Below, piece after piece: positions 6,056 to 6,760 of a stretch of 6,760 bases of DNA. The notes beneath the pieces are model-generated. The model was not told where the DNA came from and searched no databases. It worked only from the letters and a program-made list of their open reading frames with translations. Position 1 is the stretch's first letter; every line of letters starts with the position of its first letter. Source of the stretch: Thiobacillus sp. (GTDB taxonomy: Bacteria; Pseudomonadota; Gammaproteobacteria; Burkholderiales; Thiobacillaceae); contig JAIWOS010000051.1 in NCBI GenBank assembly GCA_020217265.1, forward strand, positions 1 to 6,760, read 5' to 3'. Both the position numbers and the translations under genes were made by a program.

Positions 6056-6726
6056 TAAGATGCTAATTCAGCGGGCAGCAGCAGCCAGTCGGACGCCGTG
6101 TGCGGCGTGGCCAAGAACGGCTGTACGCCAAGACAAGGTCCGGGCAGGCGCGCGCGCAATGCGGCCAGGTTCTCGTCGGCACACGCCATCGCGGGATCGA
6201 TGCGGTTACCCACCCAGCCCGCCCACGCCAGCCCGCGCGCGCGTATCGATTCGGCGCTGAGAAGGGCATGGTTGAGGCAGCCGAGCCGCAAGCCCACCAC
6301 CAATAGCACGGGCAATCCGAGGCGCGCGGCCAGATCGCTCATGTCCGCCGCATCGGAGAGCGGCACCCGCCAGCCGCCGGCGCCTTCCACCACCACGGCG
6401 TCGGCGCGCGCCGCCAGCCGCGCGTAGGCGGCGGAAATGCGCTCGATGTCGATGACGACGCCCGCCTGCGCCGCGGCGATGTGCGGCGCGATGGGCGGGT
6501 CGAACGCATAGGGATTGATGTCGGCCAGTGGCGCATCGACGTTGGCTGCCGCGCGCAGTGCGGCGACATCCTCGTTCGGCTGTCCGGCTTCGGTGCCGGC
6601 CGCCACCGGTTTCATCGCCGCGACCCGCAAGCCGCGCGCGCGCAAGGCGTGGACGAGCGCGACCGCCACCCGCGTCTTGCCCACGCCGGTGTCGGTGCCG
6701 GTGACGAAGACGCCGCGCGCGCTCAC
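6055..6726 (-). CDS. bioD: Dethiobiotin synthetase
   Basis: BioD is a cytoplasmic enzyme that closes the ureido ring of dethiobiotin from 7,8-diaminopelargonic acid, CO2 and ATP, the penultimate step of biotin synthesis. The 223-residue length is normal. The Walker A loop G-T-D-T-G-V-G-K-T lies at residues 10-18 with K17. M-K-P-V-A-A-G (38-44) holds substrate-binding K39, and N-E-D (51-53) the metal or nucleotide aspartate. V-E-G-A-G-G-W (113-119) includes E114; G-L-R-L-G-C-L-N-H (145-153) and G-N-R (173-175, N174) follow. The start is GTG at 6726, which overlaps the stop of the preceding gene as GTGA, a sign of translational coupling in a biotin operon. The stop is TAG at 6055-6057. It is on the same strand as the oxidase cluster but separated by 139 bases, so co-transcription is unproven. 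Confidence 0.96.
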   Translation of the reverse strand: MSARGVFVTGTDTGVGKTRVAVALVHALRARGLRVAAMKPVAAGTEAGQPNEDVAALRAAANVDAPLADINPYAFDPPIAPHIAAAQAGVVIDIERISAAYARLAARADAVVVEGAGGWRVPLSDAADMSDLAARLGLPVLLVVGLRLGCLNHALLSAESIRARGLAWAGWVGNRIDPAMACADENLAALRARLPGPCLGVQPFLATPHTASDWLLLPAELAS

Positions 6727-6760
6727 GCCAGCCCCAGCTTGCGCCGCCGTGCGCCGATCT
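6723..6760 (-). CDS. 3' end of a gene upstream of bioD (11 codons), probably a biotin gene
   Basis: Reading the minus strand in the frame that ends at TGA 6725-6723 gives the residues I-G-A-R-R-R-K-L-G-L-A before the stop. The TGA overlaps the bioD GTG start. The coding call rests on this overlap and on the open frame, and the sequence is too short to identify. By position another biotin gene such as bioC is likely, but this is inference from common gene order only. Confidence 0.5.
   Translation of the reverse strand, partial: IGARRRKLGLA

Noticed and set aside
1..6760. CRISPR arrays, tRNA or rRNA genes, insertion sequences, phage or defence genes
   Set aside because: I saw no direct-repeat array, cloverleaf, transposase-like frame or terminal repeats; coding density is near complete with household genes.

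Overview
This 6.76-kb, GC-rich window looks like a chromosomal segment of a betaproteobacterium. The evidence is the gene order and the style of the proteins: CoxA has the A-H-P-E-V-Y form of the CuB motif, CoxB carries a fused cytochrome c, and the small families DUF2244, DUF2970 and DUF2909 sit around the oxidase genes. Nearly everything reads on the minus strand, so the genes are described from the right end leftwards. I cannot name a genus from the sequence alone.

Right end (about 6760-6055): the last 11 codons of an unidentified gene overlap by four bases (GTGA) with bioD, dethiobiotin synthetase, so this is the tail of a biotin-biosynthesis operon. An AT-rich stretch with an imperfect inverted repeat follows at the bioD stop codon.

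Centre (5915-862): a cytochrome c oxidase gene cluster of the heme-copper A type. Its order is DUF2244 membrane protein, coxB (subunit II with CuA site plus a C-terminal c-type cytochrome domain), coxA (subunit I), a 32-residue one-helix small assembly protein, ctaG (Cox11, copper delivery to the CuB site), a DUF2970 small membrane protein, and coxC (subunit III). Gaps between genes are 2-59 bases, which suggests a single transcription unit. CoxB would pass electrons from its own heme c through CuA to heme a and the heme a3-CuB centre in CoxA. CtaG and the small proteins would help assembly.

Left end (861-1): a hairpin with flanking A and T runs lies between coxC and a convergent small gene on the plus strand (DUF2909, two membrane helices). 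Only 48 bases from that gene, and divergent from it, a SURF1 (Shy1) oxidase-assembly gene starts on the minus strand and runs off the left edge.

The window is mostly a well-known type of locus. I do not see a new defence, mobile or RNA system. The points that merit a second look are the uncharacterised small membrane proteins, a cysteine cluster in the DUF2244 protein, the AT-rich inverted repeat upstream of the cluster, and the unclear SURF1 start.
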